From the NCBI RefSeq assembly GCF_001580365.1, contig NZ_CP014480.1, positions 2,047,008 to 2,111,007 on the forward strand: DNA of 64,000 nt, read 5' to 3'. The translations under genes were made by a program, and so were the position numbers. The notes below the pieces were generated by a model, which saw nothing but the letters and a program-made list of their open reading frames with translations, had not been told where the DNA came from and did no database searches. How positions within the stretch are numbered: the stretch's first letter is position 1; each line of letters starts with the position of its first letter. This document shows positions 1-8,196 of this stretch, piece after piece. The DNA comes from Kocuria turfanensis. Its GTDB lineage: Bacteria > Actinomycetota > Actinomycetes > Actinomycetales > Micrococcaceae.

Positions 1-232
1 CACGGTCCACGACCAGGACGTACACCAGGGCGATGGCCGGCATCGTGAGACAGGCGCTGAACACCCAGAACCCCAGTGCGGGATTCGCTGCGGTGACACC
101 GACCAGGACGGACAACCACCCGCCCGCCCCTGCGAGGATCACGCCGGCGGGAACGGCGATGGCCATCGCCGGGGTGCGACCGGTTCCGAACTTCGTACGC
201 CCCCATTTCGTGCGCGCTTGTGTGGTCGTCAT
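1..232 (-). CDS. Small membrane protein, partial
   Basis: Reading frame on the minus strand starting at an ATG (MTTTQARTKWGRTKF...) and running off the left window edge, at least 77 residues. A basic N-terminus is followed by two hydrophobic segments (about residues 23-45 and 52-74), the second ending in VYVLVVDR. I do not recognise the family. It is divergent from the metal/sulfur genes to the right. The frame is open throughout and the hydrophobic pattern is coherent, so a real gene is likely. Function unknown. Confidence 0.55.
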   Translation of the reverse strand, partial: MTTTQARTKWGRTKFGTGRTPAMAIAVPAGVILAGAGGWLSVLVGVTAANPALGFWVFSACLTMPAIALVYVLVVDR

Positions 233-549
233 GTCGCCTCTCCCTCAGCATGTACAGCTAACTTTACAAGTCGAGTTTCCTTTACACTGCGGGCGCCGTC
301 AAGAGAAGCGTCCAGCGCTTACGTGCGATCACCGATGGGGCCCCCCGCTATGCCCGACCTGCGGCGTGGCCCCTGCGGGCAACGCCTGTTAGCCGGGTCG
401 CATGCGAAGCCGGGCGCGTTTCCTGACTTTTGCCCCGTCGCTCAAGCACCTTTCACGTGGCCCTGAGATTGCACCGCCGACCTTGGAGCTCCGGGCGCCC
501 CACACGGGAACCCCTGGGGTGCTCGGGTGACAGCGGTTCGTCAGCCACA
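233..549. other. Intergenic region with a TGTAAAG direct repeat
   Basis: No convincing gene. On the minus strand the heptamer TGTAAAG occurs twice, at 280-286 and 262-268, 18 bp apart, upstream of the partial membrane protein. This could be a promoter or regulator site for that gene, but no clear -10 element is placed. The rest, up to the hairpin at 550, shows nothing else. Confidence 0.3.
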
Positions 550-578
550 GGGGCGCCCCGCCATTGGCGGGGCGCCCC
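550..578 (-). terminator. Strong hairpin terminator after the DUF302 locus
   Basis: Perfect 13-bp stem (GGGGCGCCCCGCC with GGCGGGGCGCCCC) and a 3-nt ATT loop. It sits 43 bp beyond the stop of the minus-strand DUF302 gene. There is no clean T-tract, which is common in high-GC actinobacteria. It may work in both directions. Confidence 0.75.
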
Positions 579-620
579 TGCAGCCGGTCACCTTGCTCGG
601 TGGCCGCGATGGGAGAGTGT

Positions 621-1040
621 TCAGCCGGCCGAGCTGGCTTCGCCGAGAATGGTGAGGGCTGCGCGCAGTCGCGTGTCGGCGTCGTCGGCGACCTCACGCA
701 CCTGAGGGCTGCCGCTGAGCTGGACCATGGTCTGCGGGTCGATGGCCTCCACGGTGGTGTGGTCGTCATCGCCGCGGCGGACCACGACGTTGCAGGGCAG
801 CAGGGCGCCGAGCTGCGGTTCGCCGGGCAGGGCCTTGCTGGCCAGGTGCAGGTTGCAGGCGCCCAGGATCACGTAGTCGCCGACGGCGTGGCCGGCCTCT
901 TCGCCGAGCTTGGTGGTGAAGGTGGCCTTGACGTCGATCTAGGTGAGGATGCCGAAGCCCTGCTCGGCCAGGGCGGCGCGGGTGCGTTCCACGGTCTGGT
1001 CGTAGGGCAGGGCGACGGTGACGGTGTGGGTGCAGGTCAT
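621..1040 (-). pseudogene. DUF302-domain protein interrupted by an in-frame amber codon
   Basis: The frame starts at ATG 1040 behind a CAGGAG ribosome site. It reads MTCTHTVTVALPYDQTVERT..., hits TAG at 939-941, and then continues in the same frame to a normal DUF302 end (VILGACNLHLASKALPGEPQ and onward). Joined, it would be about 139 residues, a usual length for the family. DUF302 members normally have an acidic residue after GILT at the stop, so GAG to TAG is the simplest change. DUF302 proteins are small cytosolic proteins of unclear function, often found with sulfur or metal genes. An internal restart at ATG 872 could still make an 83-residue C-terminal piece. Sequencing error or amber readthrough is possible. 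Confidence 0.75.
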
Positions 1041-1124
1041 GTGCTGCTCCTGTGATGCGTGGTCATCCAGTGGGCAACCAGGAGTCGCCGGCTCCCGACC
1101 GTCGGGCTGTCAGACTCTCCGGGC

Positions 1125-1382
1125 TCAGGCCAGAGAGAGGAACAGCTTCTCCAGGTCCTTCTTGTCCAGGGTCTCCTCCGGGTTGGTCAGGCACTGCTCC
1201 AGCCCGGAGGCGATGACCGCGAAGCCGGCCCGATCCAGGGCCTTGGACACCGCCGAGAGCTGGGTGACGACGTCCTTGCAGTCCCGGCCCTCCTCGAGCA
1301 TGCGCACCACCGCACCGAGCTGGCCTTGGGCGCGCTTGAGGCGGTTGATCACGGGGGTCAGTTCGGTGGTGTCCAGCTGCAT
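1125..1382 (-). CDS. CsoR/CstR-family metal- or persulfide-sensing repressor
   Basis: 85-residue all-alpha repressor of the CsoR (DUF156) family, with the usual INRLKRAQGQLGAVVRMLE helix. Cys35 and Cys64 are the two conserved thiols. Copper-sensing CsoR also carries a His four residues before the second Cys; here that position is Gly60, which matches the two-Cys persulfide sensors (CstR type). ATG 1382 was chosen because it opens the family domain directly; longer upstream frames have no homology. It is divergent from a rhodanese gene, and two ATACCCC-type operators lie between them, so it probably represses itself and the sulfur genes until sulfane sulfur modifies the cysteines. The gene content supports sulfur rather than copper as the signal. 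Ligand identity is inferred. Confidence 0.88.
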   Translation of the reverse strand: MQLDTTELTPVINRLKRAQGQLGAVVRMLEEGRDCKDVVTQLSAVSKALDRAGFAVIASGLEQCLTNPEETLDKKDLEKLFLSLA

Positions 1383-1420
1383 CGGGGTCTCCTGACGAGG
1401 TTTGGGGCTTGCCCCAATTC

Positions 1421-1458
1421 TATACCCCCGGGGGTGTCTTGCATACCCTGGGGGGTAT
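1421..1458. promoter_or_regulatory. Paired CsoR/CstR operators between repressor and rhodanese
   Basis: Two palindromic boxes lie in the divergent promoter: TATACCCCCGGGGGTG (1421-1436) and ATACCCTGGGGGGTAT (1443-1458). They are a C-tract and a G-tract flanked by AT-rich ends, the form recognised by CsoR-family tetramers. The same sequence recurs at 3851, 11123, 11146 and 17141 in front of related genes, so these are very likely the operators of the adjacent repressor. Confidence 0.85.
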
Positions 1459-1512
1459 CGGTAATACTGGGTGCACACCCCCGTTCCCGTGAGCTTTCCC
1501 GAGAGGATCCCC

Positions 1513-2106
1513 ATGACTTCCGCTAACACCACCGTGACCACCCTCGAGCCTGAGACCCTGCGCCAGTGGATGGCCCAGCACGAGGACCTGGTGATCATCG
1601 ACGTTCGCTCCGCAGCGGAGTTCGAGTCCCTGCACATCCGCGGGTCCTACAACGTGCCCCTGCCCCTGCTCTCCGAGCACACCGCCGATCTGGCCGCACG
1701 CCTGGGTGAGCGGGTCGTGCTGGTCTGCCAGTCGGGGGTCCGTGCCGAGCAGGCCCGCCAGAAGCTGTCCACCGCCGGGGTCGACACCGCCTACGTGCTC
1801 ACCGGCGGCGCCCCCGGCTTCGCCAACGCCGGCGGCGACGTCGTGCGCGGGGCTCAGCGCTGGGACCTGGAGCGCCAGGTGCGCATGGCCGCCGGCTCCC
1901 TGGTGCTCACCGGGCTGGTGGGCGGCCGGTTCGTGTCCCCCAAGGTGCGCGCTCTGGCCGGGATCGTCGGCACCGGGCTGGCCTTCTCGGCCGCCTCCAA
2001 TACCTGTGCGATGGGCAAGGCCCTGGCGGCCATGCCCTGGAACAAGACCGCGCAGGAGCCCACGGCCACCACGGCCATCCAGCAGATCCCGGCCGCCGGC
2101 GCCTGA
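1513..2106 (+). CDS. Rhodanese with C-terminal DUF2892 membrane domain
   Basis: 197 residues. An N-terminal rhodanese domain (about 10-110) carries the persulfide-forming Cys72 in the loop CQSGVR. It is followed by a DUF2892 region (about 118-170, starting RWDLERQVRMAAGSLVLTG) with two hydrophobic segments that should anchor the enzyme at the inner face of the membrane. It would move sulfane sulfur between thiols and acceptors. ATG 1513 sits behind GAGAGGA. It is the first gene of the sulfur island and is transcribed away from the repressor across the twin operators. Family assignment is firm; the physiological donor and acceptor are not known. Confidence 0.9.
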   Translation: MTSANTTVTTLEPETLRQWMAQHEDLVIIDVRSAAEFESLHIRGSYNVPLPLLSEHTADLAARLGERVVLVCQSGVRAEQARQKLSTAGVDTAYVLTGGAPGFANAGGDVVRGAQRWDLERQVRMAAGSLVLTGLVGGRFVSPKVRALAGIVGTGLAFSAASNTCAMGKALAAMPWNKTAQEPTATTAIQQIPAAGA

Positions 2107-2119
2107 GCCCCACCAGGCC

Positions 2120-2169
2120 TGCCCGGGGCGGACCGAGGACCGCGTCGGCCCCTCGGTCCGCCCCGGGCA
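2120..2169 (+). terminator. Very strong hairpin between the two rhodanese genes
   Basis: Perfect 19-bp stem from TGCCCGGGGCGGACCGAGG and its complement, with a 12-nt loop. It lies between co-directional sulfur genes only 104 bp apart, so it may cut expression of the downstream genes rather than end the operon completely. Confidence 0.75.
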
Positions 2170-2210
2170 CCCCATCGTCGTCCACCATCGAGCCATTCCC
2201 AGGAGCAGTC

Positions 2211-2507
2211 ATGTCAGAGATCACCATCACCGACGCCGAGGCCCGCCGTGCCCAGGACCAGGTCCTCGACGTCCGGGAGGACTTCGAGGTCGCCGAGGGC
2301 ATGATCCCCGGCGCCGTCCACATCCCCATGGGCCAATTGAACGCCCGCCTGGCCGAGCTCGAGAAGGCCCGCCCGGTGATCGTGGTCTGCCGCAGCGGCA
2401 ACCGCAGCGCCCGGGTGGCCGACGCACTCAACAACGTCGGCTACACCGCCGACACCATGGCCGGGGGCATGATCGCCTGGCAGCGCGCCGGCCTGCCCAC
2501 CGTCTGA
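2211..2507 (+). CDS. Single-domain rhodanese sulfurtransferase
   Basis: 98-residue cytosolic rhodanese with the active-site loop CRSGNRS (Cys60) and the C-terminal GGMIAWQRAGLP signature typical of GlpE/PspE-like enzymes. It carries sulfane sulfur as a cysteine persulfide. It starts at ATG 2211 after AGGAGCA. It lies between the membrane rhodanese and a TauE/SafE transporter in the same direction, an arrangement common in thiosulfate/persulfide detoxification loci. Specific partners cannot be read from sequence. Confidence 0.92.
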   Translation: MSEITITDAEARRAQDQVLDVREDFEVAEGMIPGAVHIPMGQLNARLAELEKARPVIVVCRSGNRSARVADALNNVGYTADTMAGGMIAWQRAGLPTV

Positions 2508-2542
2508 CCCCCCCGGTTTCGCCAGGACAAGGACACTTCCTC

Positions 2543-3406
2543 ATGACCGTCACCCTCGTACTGACCCTCCTGCTGTCGGTGCTGATCGGGCTCTCGCTCG
2601 GCCTGCTCGGCGGCGGCGGGTCCATCCTCACCGTCCCGATCCTCACCTACGTCGCCGGGCTGGACCCCAAGGAGGCCATCGCGGCCTCCCTGTTCGTCGT
2701 CGGGGTGACCTCCGCCGTCAGCGCCGTCAACCACGCCCGCAACGGGCGCGTGAAGTGGCGCACCGGCCTCGTCTTCGGCGCGGCCGGCATGGCCGGGGCC
2801 TTCCTGGGCGGGCTGGCCGGCGGCTACATCCCCGGCACCGTGCTGATGGTCGCCTTCGCACTGATGATGGTCGCCACCTCCCTGGCCATGATCCGCGGCC
2901 GCAGGAACAGCACCGCAGCACCCCACGACGGCGAGCTGCCCGTCGGCAAGGTCGTCGCCGAAGGCCTGGTCGTGGGTCTCGTCACCGGCCTGGTGGGCGC
3001 CGGCGGCGGCTTCCTCGTCGTCCCGGCCCTGGCCCTGCTGGGCGGGCTGTCCATGCCCGTGGCCGTGGGCACCTCCCTGGTGGTCATCGCCATGAAGTCC
3101 TTCGCCGGCCTCGCCGGCTACCTCACCACCGTCTCCCTGGACTGGGCCCTGGTGGGCGCGGTGACCGTCGCCGCAGTCGCCGGCTCATTCGCCGGGGCGC
3201 GACTGGCCGGGCGCATCCCCGAGGCCGCCCTGCGCAAGGGCTTCGGCATCTTCGTCCTGGTCATGGGTGTCTTCGTCCTGGTCCAGGAGCTGCCCGGCGC
3301 GGCCGGGACCGCCGTCGGGATCACCGCCGCGGCCGCGGGCGCTGCCGCCGCCGTCTGCTGGTTCGTGGTCCCGAGGTGCCCGCTGCGCACGCCCCTCACC
3401 GCCTGA
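2543..3406 (+). CDS. TauE/SafE-family anion (sulfite/sulfur compound) exporter
   Basis: 287 residues, eight to nine hydrophobic helices in two homologous halves. Each half starts with a glycine-rich GLLGGGGS / GLVGAGGGF loop, the hallmark of TauE/SafE (DUF81) permeases. Members export sulfite, sulfoacetate or related anions. It is placed 36 bp after the rhodanese and 53 bp before a thioredoxin, which suggests it removes sulfite made by persulfide oxidation. Substrate is inferred from neighbours. The last 40 residues are Ala-rich with an extra hydrophobic stretch. Confidence 0.88.
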   Translation: MTVTLVLTLLLSVLIGLSLGLLGGGGSILTVPILTYVAGLDPKEAIAASLFVVGVTSAVSAVNHARNGRVKWRTGLVFGAAGMAGAFLGGLAGGYIPGTVLMVAFALMMVATSLAMIRGRRNSTAAPHDGELPVGKVVAEGLVVGLVTGLVGAGGGFLVVPALALLGGLSMPVAVGTSLVVIAMKSFAGLAGYLTTVSLDWALVGAVTVAAVAGSFAGARLAGRIPEAALRKGFGIFVLVMGVFVLVQELPGAAGTAVGITAAAAGAAAAVCWFVVPRCPLRTPLTA

Positions 3407-3458
3407 GCGCCCCTCCTCCCCGCACACCCGCACACCCGCACACCGACAGGAGCTCCCC

Positions 3459-3833
3459 ATGGCCACCATCGACACCACCGAAGCCGACTTCGCCCCCACC
3501 ATCGAGTCCAACGACATCGTCCTCGTGGACTTCTGGGCGTCCTGGTGCGGCCCCTGCCGCATGTTCGCCCCGACCTACGAGGCCGCCTCCGCCAAGCACC
3601 CGGACGTCGTCTTCGCCAAGGTCGACACCGAGGCCGAGCAGCGGCTCGCCGCCGCCGCCGGCATCAGCTCCATCCCCACCCTGATGGCCTTCCGCGAGGG
3701 CGTGCTCGTGTTCTCCCAGCCCGGCGCCCTGCCCGCCGCCGGGCTCGAGCAGGTCATCACCGCGGTCAAGGGTCTCGACATGGCCGAGGTCCACGCCGAG
3801 CTCGCCCGACAGCAGGCCGAGCAGCCGGCCTGA
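3459..3833 (+). CDS. Thioredoxin
   Basis: 124-residue thioredoxin with the WCGPC redox motif (Cys30, Cys33) and the cis-proline loop SIPTL near residue 75. The C-terminal tail of about 15 residues is slightly longer than in housekeeping thioredoxins. The ATG follows an AGGAG site. Within this cluster it probably reduces persulfides or releases sulfide from rhodanese and protein thiols. It is the last gene before the internal operator at 3851. Confidence 0.92.
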   Translation: MATIDTTEADFAPTIESNDIVLVDFWASWCGPCRMFAPTYEAASAKHPDVVFAKVDTEAEQRLAAAAGISSIPTLMAFREGVLVFSQPGALPAAGLEQVITAVKGLDMAEVHAELARQQAEQPA

Positions 3834-3850
3834 CCCCACCTTGAACCCAC

Positions 3851-3866
3851 ATACCCCTGGGGGTAT
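3851..3866 (+). promoter_or_regulatory. CsoR/CstR operator upstream of the MBL-rhodanese gene
   Basis: ATACCCCTGGGGGTAT, a near-perfect copy of the boxes at 1421-1458. It is 59 bp before the start of the metallo-beta-lactamase/rhodanese gene and 18 bp after the thioredoxin stop. It indicates a separate repressor-controlled promoter inside the cluster. Confidence 0.85.
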
Positions 3867-3924
3867 GTTGGGGGCGGGGTCACCCCCGTCCCCTCGTTCC
3901 ACCACCCGCTACAGGAGGAGAACC

Positions 3925-5277
3925 ATGGACGTCACCGTCATCGACACCCCCCAGCTCGGGGACCGCAGCTACCTCGTGCACGACGGGCAGACCGCCCTGG
4001 TCATCGACGCCCAGCGCGACATCGACCGGGTCGAGGCCCTGCTCGCCCAGACCGGGATGAGCCTCACCCATGTGGCCGAGACCCACATCCACAACGACTA
4101 CATCACCGGCGGACTCGTCCTGGCCCGCAAGTACGGGGCCGCCTATCTGGTGAACGCCGCCGACGACGTCTCCTTCGAGCGCACCCCGATCGCCGACGGC
4201 GAGACCGTGCGGGTCGGGGAGCTCACCGTGAAGGCCGTGGCCACCCCCGGCCACACCCACCACCACCTCTCCTTCGTGGTGGAGCACGGTGACGAGCAGG
4301 CCGTGTTCTCCGGCGGCAGCGTCCTCTACGGCTCCGTGGGCCGCACCGACCTGCTGGGCCCCGAGCACACCGAGGGCCTGACCCACGACCAGTACGCCTC
4401 CGCCCGCCGCCTGGCGCAGGAGGCCGAGGAGAAGGCCGCCCTGTACCCCACCCACGGCTTCGGCTCCTTCTGCTCCTCCGGCCCCGCCACCGGCGCGGAC
4501 GGGTCCACCCTGGGTGAGCAGTTCGAGACCAACCACGTCTACACCGACCCGGACGAGGAACACTTCGTCTCCGAGCTGATCGCCAACCTCACGGCCTACC
4601 CCAACTACTACGTGCACATGGGCCCGGCCAACGCCGCCGGCCCCACCGAGCCCAACCTCGAGGTGCCCGACTCCCTGGACCCCGCCGAGCTCCGCTCCCG
4701 CCTGGAGGACGGGGAGTGGGTGGTGGACCTGCGCCACCGGGTGGCCTACTCCGCCGAGCACCTCAAGGGCACGATCAGCTTCGAGTACGGCGACGGCTCC
4801 AGCTTCACCACCTTCCTGGGCTGGATCTTCCCCTACGACCGGCAGCTGACCCTCGTCGGGTCGCGTGCGGACGTCGAGAACGCGATCCGGGACCTGTCGA
4901 GGATCGGCATCGACTCCCCCGACGCCGCCCTGGGCGAGGACCCGGAGAAGCTCGCCCCCGGGGCGACCGTGTCCTCCTACCCCCGGGTGGGCTGGGCCGA
5001 GGTGCTCGCCGACCGTCCGACCGAGGAGACCATCCTGGACGTGCGCCGGGCCGAGGAGTACGAGGACTCCCACATCAACGGTGCGGTCAACATCCCGCTG
5101 CACGAGCTGCTGCCCCGCATGGACGAGGTGCCCGCGGGGAAGCTGTGGGTGCACTGCGGCTCCGGGTACCGCTCCGGGGTGGCCGCCTCCCTGCTGGAGC
5201 GCGCCGGCAAGGACCCGGTGCACATCGACGCGATGTTCGCCGAGGCCGCCGACGCCGGCCTGCCCATGGACGGCTGA
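3925..5277 (+). CDS. Persulfide dioxygenase-like metallo-beta-lactamase/rhodanese fusion
   Basis: 450 residues. N-terminal metallo-beta-lactamase fold (about 1-220) with the iron-site motifs THIHNDY and TPGHTHHH, as in ETHE1-type persulfide dioxygenases that oxidise glutathione or thiol persulfide to sulfite. Next comes a rhodanese-like domain without catalytic Cys (about 255-340) and a second rhodanese domain with an active HCGSGYRS loop near residue 410. Start ATG 3925 follows AGGAGGAG. It has its own CstR-type operator. It would convert persulfide sulfur to sulfite, which the TauE/SafE neighbour may export. Substrate is inferred. Confidence 0.88.
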   Translation: MDVTVIDTPQLGDRSYLVHDGQTALVIDAQRDIDRVEALLAQTGMSLTHVAETHIHNDYITGGLVLARKYGAAYLVNAADDVSFERTPIADGETVRVGELTVKAVATPGHTHHHLSFVVEHGDEQAVFSGGSVLYGSVGRTDLLGPEHTEGLTHDQYASARRLAQEAEEKAALYPTHGFGSFCSSGPATGADGSTLGEQFETNHVYTDPDEEHFVSELIANLTAYPNYYVHMGPANAAGPTEPNLEVPDSLDPAELRSRLEDGEWVVDLRHRVAYSAEHLKGTISFEYGDGSSFTTFLGWIFPYDRQLTLVGSRADVENAIRDLSRIGIDSPDAALGEDPEKLAPGATVSSYPRVGWAEVLADRPTEETILDVRRAEEYEDSHINGAVNIPLHELLPRMDEVPAGKLWVHCGSGYRSGVAASLLERAGKDPVHIDAMFAEAADAGLPMDG

Positions 5278-5314
5278 GCGCCCCGACCATCATCGTGCAC
5301 CCGTGACAGGCCTC

Positions 5315-5343
5315 GGGGCGGGCAGGAATCCCCTGCCCGCCCC
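5315..5343 (+). terminator. Hairpin terminator after the persulfide dioxygenase-like gene
   Basis: 12-bp perfect stem GGGGCGGGCAGG / CCTGCCCGCCCC with a 5-nt loop, 38 bp after the stop codon. No T-run. It separates the sulfur enzyme from the transporter pair that follows. Confidence 0.7.
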
Positions 5344-5398
5344 CGTGGCTTGTTCGATCCTTCTGTTCGCGCACCCGGTACCCAGGAAAGGCCCCCGC

Positions 5399-6466
5399 AT
5401 GGAAACCCGCACCGTAGAACCCCGCGCCCGGGAGCAGGTCCGCAGCCTCACCGGCATGGGGGCCACCGTCGTCGGTCTGCACGTGGCCGGGTGGGGTGCC
5501 TTGTTCGCCTGGTTGCTGCCGGCCCAGGCCGCTGCCGGGGCGAACTCCGGGGTGTTGCTCGGGTTGGCCGTGGGCGCCTACGCCCTGGGGGTACGCCACG
5601 CCTTTGACGCCGACCACATCGCGGCCATCGACAACGCCACCCGCCAGTTCCTCACCCGCGGGCGCACCACCGTGACCACCGGGTTCTGGTTCGCCCTGGG
5701 ACACTCCTCGGTGGTGGTGGCCTCCGTGGCCCTGCTGGCCCTGGGCGTGGACAGTTTCACCGCGGGCCTGGCCGATGAGGACTCCACGCTGCGCCAGGCC
5801 GCCGGGATCTGGGGTGGGACCGTCTCGGGGCTGTTCCTGCTCACCGCCGGGGCACTGAACCTCCCGGCCCTGCGGTCCCTGCACCGGCTGCGCCGGACCA
5901 TCGGCGAGGGCCCGGTCGACGAGCACGCATTCCACACGCACCTGAACCGGCGCGGAGTGCTGCACCGGGTGCTGCACCCACTCACCCGCACGGTGGATCG
6001 GCCGGTGAAGATGTACCCGGTCGGCTTCCTGTTCGGGCTGGGCCTGGACACCGCGGCCTCCATCAGCCTGTTCGTCCTCGCCGGGACCCTGGCCCCGTCC
6101 CTGCCCTGGTACGCCGCGATGGTGCTGCCGGTGCTGTTCACCGCGGGCATGACCGCCTTCGACAGCGCCGACGGGGTGATGATGGCCCGGATCTACAGCC
6201 GGGCCACCGGTAACGCCCGGCGCAGCCTCGACTACAACATCGTCGTCACCGGCGTGTCCGTGTTCATCGCCTTCCTCATCGGCGGGACGGGTTTGCTCTC
6301 CGTGGTCGCCGAGCTGACCCAGCCCACCGGCGGAGTCCTGGCCGGAATCGGGGCCGTGGACCTGAACTTCCTGGGGCTGGCTCTGATCGCCTTCTTCGCC
6401 CTGGCCTGGGCGGCCACCGCCGCGACACGCCGGGCCGCCCCCGCCACCACCGGGCCCCGGCCATGA
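5399..6466 (+). CDS. NiCoT-family nickel/cobalt transporter
   Basis: 355 residues with about eight membrane helices. The signature RHAFDADHIAAIDNATR in helix II contains the HX4DH metal-selectivity motif of NiCoT permeases, and LGHSSVV and GLDTA further on are also family motifs. It should import Ni2+ or Co2+ with the membrane potential. It overlaps the next MFS gene by ATGA, so the two are translated together. Why a Ni/Co importer sits within a sulfur island is not obvious. Confidence 0.92.
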   Translation: METRTVEPRAREQVRSLTGMGATVVGLHVAGWGALFAWLLPAQAAAGANSGVLLGLAVGAYALGVRHAFDADHIAAIDNATRQFLTRGRTTVTTGFWFALGHSSVVVASVALLALGVDSFTAGLADEDSTLRQAAGIWGGTVSGLFLLTAGALNLPALRSLHRLRRTIGEGPVDEHAFHTHLNRRGVLHRVLHPLTRTVDRPVKMYPVGFLFGLGLDTAASISLFVLAGTLAPSLPWYAAMVLPVLFTAGMTAFDSADGVMMARIYSRATGNARRSLDYNIVVTGVSVFIAFLIGGTGLLSVVAELTQPTGGVLAGIGAVDLNFLGLALIAFFALAWAATAATRRAAPATTGPRP

Positions 6467-7731
6467 CCCGCCCGGCCCTCGACCGCCCGGCCCGGGCCAC
6501 CGTGCTGGGGCTGCGGCAGAACCTGGCCCAGTTCACCCTGCTGGTGGTCGTCAACGCCCTGGTCGGGGGAACCCTGGGCCAAGAACGGACCGTGCTGCCA
6601 CTGCTGGCCACCGAGGAGTTCGGGCTCGATCTCTACACCAGCTCGCTGACCTACATCCTGGCCTTCGGGGTGGCCAAGGCCGCCACCAACTACCTCGCCG
6701 GCACCCTCGCCGACCGCTACGGGCGCAAACCCGTGCTGGTGGCCGGATGGCTGATCGCCCTACCGGTGCCGCTGCTGCTGATCTACGGGCCCTCCTGGGG
6801 GTGGATCGTGGCCGCCAACCTCGTCCTGGGCATCAGCCAGGGCCTGACCTGGTCCACGACCGTGGTGATGAAGATGGACCTGGTCGGCCCGCACCGGCGC
6901 GGGGCGGCGATGGGCCTCAATGAGGCCGCCGGCTACCTCGGGGTCGCCGCCACGGCCATGGCCACCGGATACCTGGCCGCCCACTACGGGCTGCGCCCGG
7001 CCCCGTTCCTGCTCGGTGCCGCCTACATCGCCCTCGGGCTGGGGCTGTCGGTCCTCGCCGTGCGCGAGACCCGCGATCACGCCCACCTGGAGGCCACCGG
7101 CCACGTCACCACCCACACTCACGCCCACGGGTCCCTGAGCAACCGGCAGGTCTTCGCCCTGACCAGCTTCCGCGACCGGTCACTGTCGGCCGTCAGTCAG
7201 GCCGGGATGGTCAACAACCTCAACGACGGGCTGGCCTGGGGGCTGTTCCCGGTCCTGTTCGCCGCCGCCGGGCTCTCCCTGGGCCAGATCGGGATCCTTG
7301 CTGCGGCCTACCCGGCCGTGTGGGGCGCCTTGCAGCTGGCCACCGGTGCGTTGTCGGATCGGTGGGGGCGCAAGGGCTTCATCGTGGCCGGGATGCTTAC
7401 CCAGGCCGCGGCCCTAGGCCTGATCGCGGCCGGTTCCACATTCGAGATGTGGCTGGTGGCGGTGGTGCTGCTCGGGGCCGGGACCGCGATGGTCTACCCC
7501 ACCCTGCTGGCCGCCATCGGCGATGTCGCCCATCCCACCTGGCGGGCCCGGTCGGTGGGCATCTACCGGCTGTGGCGCGACGGCGGCTTCGCTGTCGGCG
7601 CGGTGGTCTCCGGGGTGGTCGCCGACGCCTTCGGCATCCCCGCGGCCGTGGCCGTCGTCGCCGCCCTGACAGCCGCTTCCGGGGGCGTGGTCGCCGTGCG
7701 GATGCGCGGGCGCGACCACACCGGCGCCTGA
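6463..7731 (+). CDS. Major facilitator superfamily transporter
   Basis: 422 residues, 12 predicted helices, with MFS loop motifs DRYGRKP after helix 2 and DRWGRKG after helix 8. The central loop contains a His-rich stretch (HAHLEATGHVTTHTHAHG, about residues 206-223) that may bind divalent metal. It is translationally coupled to the NiCoT gene (ATGA overlap), so it could act as the exporter or partner of that metal system. Substrate not determinable. Confidence 0.85.
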   Translation: MTRPALDRPARATVLGLRQNLAQFTLLVVVNALVGGTLGQERTVLPLLATEEFGLDLYTSSLTYILAFGVAKAATNYLAGTLADRYGRKPVLVAGWLIALPVPLLLIYGPSWGWIVAANLVLGISQGLTWSTTVVMKMDLVGPHRRGAAMGLNEAAGYLGVAATAMATGYLAAHYGLRPAPFLLGAAYIALGLGLSVLAVRETRDHAHLEATGHVTTHTHAHGSLSNRQVFALTSFRDRSLSAVSQAGMVNNLNDGLAWGLFPVLFAAAGLSLGQIGILAAAYPAVWGALQLATGALSDRWGRKGFIVAGMLTQAAALGLIAAGSTFEMWLVAVVLLGAGTAMVYPTLLAAIGDVAHPTWRARSVGIYRLWRDGGFAVGAVVSGVVADAFGIPAAVAVVAALTAASGGVVAVRMRGRDHTGA

Positions 7732-7755
7732 GGCCCCGCCAGTGGCCGCAACACC

Positions 7756-8127
7756 ATGCCCATGCTGCGAAAGGCCCCCGCATTGCACCGTGCCGTGATC
7801 CACCTCAACGACGCCGCCCCGGAGAAAATCCAGACCGCGCTGCAGAACACCGCCAACCTTCTCGCTGCCCTCGGGCCCGAGACCCAGGTGGAGCTCGTCG
7901 CCCACGGTCCCGGCATCGCCGTGGCCACCGACCCGGCCACCGAGGAATTCACTGCCCAGCTCACCGGTCTGCTGGCGGCAGGGGTGGCCCTGTGCGTGTG
8001 CCAGAACACCATGACCGCCCGCCGCCTGACCCCCACGGACATCCACCCCCAGGCGGTGGTCGTGGCCTCCGGTGTCGCTCACCTCGTCACCCGACAGACC
8101 GAAGGATGGTCCTACCTGCACCCCTGA
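7756..8127 (+). CDS. DsrE-like sulfur-relay family protein
   Basis: 123 residues. Beginning at MPMLRKAPALHRAVIHLND it follows the DsrE/DsrF-like fold: a nucleotide-like Rossmann start, then VELVAHGPGIAV, then a VALCVCQNTM segment with two cysteines, then VVVASGVAHLVTRQTEGWSYLHP at the end. DsrE-like proteins carry or transfer sulfur as persulfides. It lies 24 bp after the MFS gene and probably ends this operon. A second ATG two codons downstream is an equally possible start. Confidence 0.75.
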   Translation: MPMLRKAPALHRAVIHLNDAAPEKIQTALQNTANLLAALGPETQVELVAHGPGIAVATDPATEEFTAQLTGLLAAGVALCVCQNTMTARRLTPTDIHPQAVVVASGVAHLVTRQTEGWSYLHP

Positions 8128-8196
8128 CCCCACCACCGAGGTCCGGCTGAGCACAACGCAGCGCCTGCGCGTCGACGTCGAGGAGGGCTCTGATGG

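Noticed and set aside
1383..1637. N-terminal extension of the CsoR/CstR repressor
   Set aside because: It would cover both operators and part of the divergent rhodanese gene; the family domain begins at the ATG at 1382.
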